Part shown: positions 6,154-7,213 of the stretch, in pieces
Layout: every line of letters begins with the position of its first letter
How positions within the stretch are numbered: position 1 is the first letter of the stretch
NCBI GenBank assembly: GCA_937888665.1
Contig: CALBET010000853.1
Location: forward strand, 1 to 7,213
Length of the DNA stretch: 7,213 nucleotides
Origin: an uncultured Acidobacteriota bacterium
Lineage (GTDB): Bacteria; Acidobacteriota; Vicinamibacteria; Vicinamibacterales; UBA8438
Direction: 5' to 3'
Notes under the pieces: generated by a model
The model's database searches: none
Told to the model about the DNA's origin: nothing
What the model saw: only the letters and a program-made list of their open reading frames with translations
Translations under genes and position numbers: made by a program

Positions 6154-7213
6154 GGTCAGCCGTTCTTTTCCCCAGACGGCGAGCAGATTGGGTTTCAGGT
6201 CGGCCGAACGATCAGGCGGATTTCGGTTCTCGGGGGAGTGGCTGTGACCATCTGCGAGCTCGACGCGAGGCCTCGTGGGATCAGCTGGGGCTCCGACGAT
6301 GTCCTCGTGTTCGCGACAGAGACGAGCAACGGATTGTTGGGAATCCCGGCGTCAGGGGGCGAGCCGGAAGTGTTGACGACGGTGCACCCTGACGAGGGCG
6401 AGACGGACCATCGGTGGCCACACGTCCTGCCTGAAGGTCGGGCCGTGTTGTTTACCAAGTGGGGGTCTCGGACGCGACCTCGCGTCTCGCGGTCGTGTCA
6501 CGCGAGACCGGCGAAGTCACCGATCTCGTGCAGGGGGGAGCAACGGCCGCTACTCGCCGACCGGACACATTGTCTACGGCGTGGGCGGCACGCTGTGGGC
6601 GGTGGCCTTCGACCCCGACCACTTGGCAGTGACGAAAACTCCGGTTCCGGTGCTGGAACGCGTGGAAACGGGGACCGGCGGCGAGGTGAACTTTGGCCTG
6701 TCCGACAGTGGCTCGGTCTTCTACGCCGAGGCCGGCAGAGTACGCACACTCGTGTGGGTGAATCGCGACGGGCAGGAGGAGCCGCTGCTCGACCATCTCC
6801 CCGCTATCTACGAGAGGCCGCGCGTTTCACCGGACGGGACGAAGGTGGCGGTCGACGTGAATGACGCCGGCAACCTTGACATCTGGGTATACGGCGTGTC
6901 CGTGGCGACCAGGACCAGACTCACCTCCGGTCCCGCCACCGACATTGGCCCGGCGTGGAGCCCTGATGGGGAACGGGTGGTGTTCTGGTCAGACCGGGAC
7001 GAGCCGGGTTTGTAATGGACATCCGCCGATGGTTCCGGTCCGGCACAGCGCCTGGTGGCTCCGAGCGAGGGTGTCACCCGAATGACCCCCGGTACGTGGT
7101 CGGTCGACGGGGAGACCCTGACATTTTGGCAGCTCCGACCGGACGGGTCGCCTCTACGGCGACGGCCGGGTGGCCCCGGGAAGTTACCCTCCCGGGGCTC
7201 CCACAGATCCGGA
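6154..7213 (+). pseudogene. Degraded TolB/PD40 beta-propeller fragment, as in Ser/Thr kinase-propeller proteins
   Basis: Propeller sequence begins at PFFSPDGEQIGF (from 6160) and continues through IRRISVLGG, RGISWGSDD, and HRWPHVLPEGRAVLFTKWG. PD40-type repeats follow: RVSPDGTKVAV (6821), PAWSPDGERVVF, and GTWSVDGETLTF (7091). In Acidobacteriota this propeller is typically the periplasmic half of a transmembrane Ser/Thr kinase; the kinase and membrane parts are missing. The frame changes twice. It reads in the frame of 6154 up to a G run at 6461-6465, then in the frame of 6462 (VSDATSRLAVVSRETGEVTD) up to a G run at 6533-6538, then in the frame of 6539 (SNGRYSPTGHIVYGVGGTLW). One added G at each run would restore a single frame. 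A TAA at 7013-7015 (EPGL-stop-WTSADGSG) interrupts it where homologues appear to have Tyr. Similarity fades after about 7154. The right end is cut by the window. Confidence 0.78.
7173..7198. repeat. GC-rich inverted repeat (9-bp stem, 8-base loop)
   Basis: GCCCCGGGA at 7173-7181 and TCCCGGGGC at 7190-7198 are perfect complements around the loop AGTTACCC. The stem would be very stable. No T run follows, so it is not a standard intrinsic terminator. It lies just after the point where propeller similarity fades, so it may mark another rearrangement end or be chance in GC-rich DNA. Confidence 0.4.

Overview
This GC-rich window comes from a bacterium. Acidobacteriota, perhaps the Vicinamibacteria, is my best guess. 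The reasons are the gene types present: a PP2C phosphatase, a membrane-anchored PHP protein with a C-terminal beta domain, a large GT-C membrane protein, and a TolB-type propeller of the kind fused to the many Ser/Thr kinases of that phylum. This rests on family resemblance alone. I see no marker gene, tRNA, rRNA or CRISPR array.

Layout: (1) 1-532, minus strand: most of a PP2C Ser/Thr phosphatase, starting at a GTG and running off the left edge. (2) 533-813: a divergent promoter region. (3) 854-2374, plus strand: a PHP metallohydrolase. Its frame continues without a shift after a TGA (2372-2374) to a second stop at 2576-2578. That second stop overlaps the ATG of the next gene by four bases, so the original gene was very probably 854-2578. 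(4) 2575-3573: an SGNH/GDSL-like membrane-anchored hydrolase or acyltransferase. (5) 3574-3803: an intergenic region with a weak promoter candidate. (6) 3804-6035: a polytopic GT-C-type glycosyltransferase carrying an inserted beta-rich domain. (7) 6040-7213: wreckage. A short piece resembling the C-terminus of an IS91-like transposase is joined to a TolB/PD40 beta-propeller fragment. The fragment has lost its kinase half and carries two frameshifts, both at G runs, plus an in-frame TAA.

How the genes may work together: the PHP, SGNH and GT-C proteins are all predicted to be membrane-anchored or integral, with most of their mass probably outside the cytoplasm. PHP and SGNH look translationally coupled. 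A role in making or modifying a cell-surface glycan is a reasonable inference but is not shown by the sequence. The PP2C gene is divergently transcribed and may be functionally separate.

I did not find a convincing new system. The most notable signals are the in-frame TGA inside an otherwise intact, coupled PHP gene and the transposase-propeller scar on the right.
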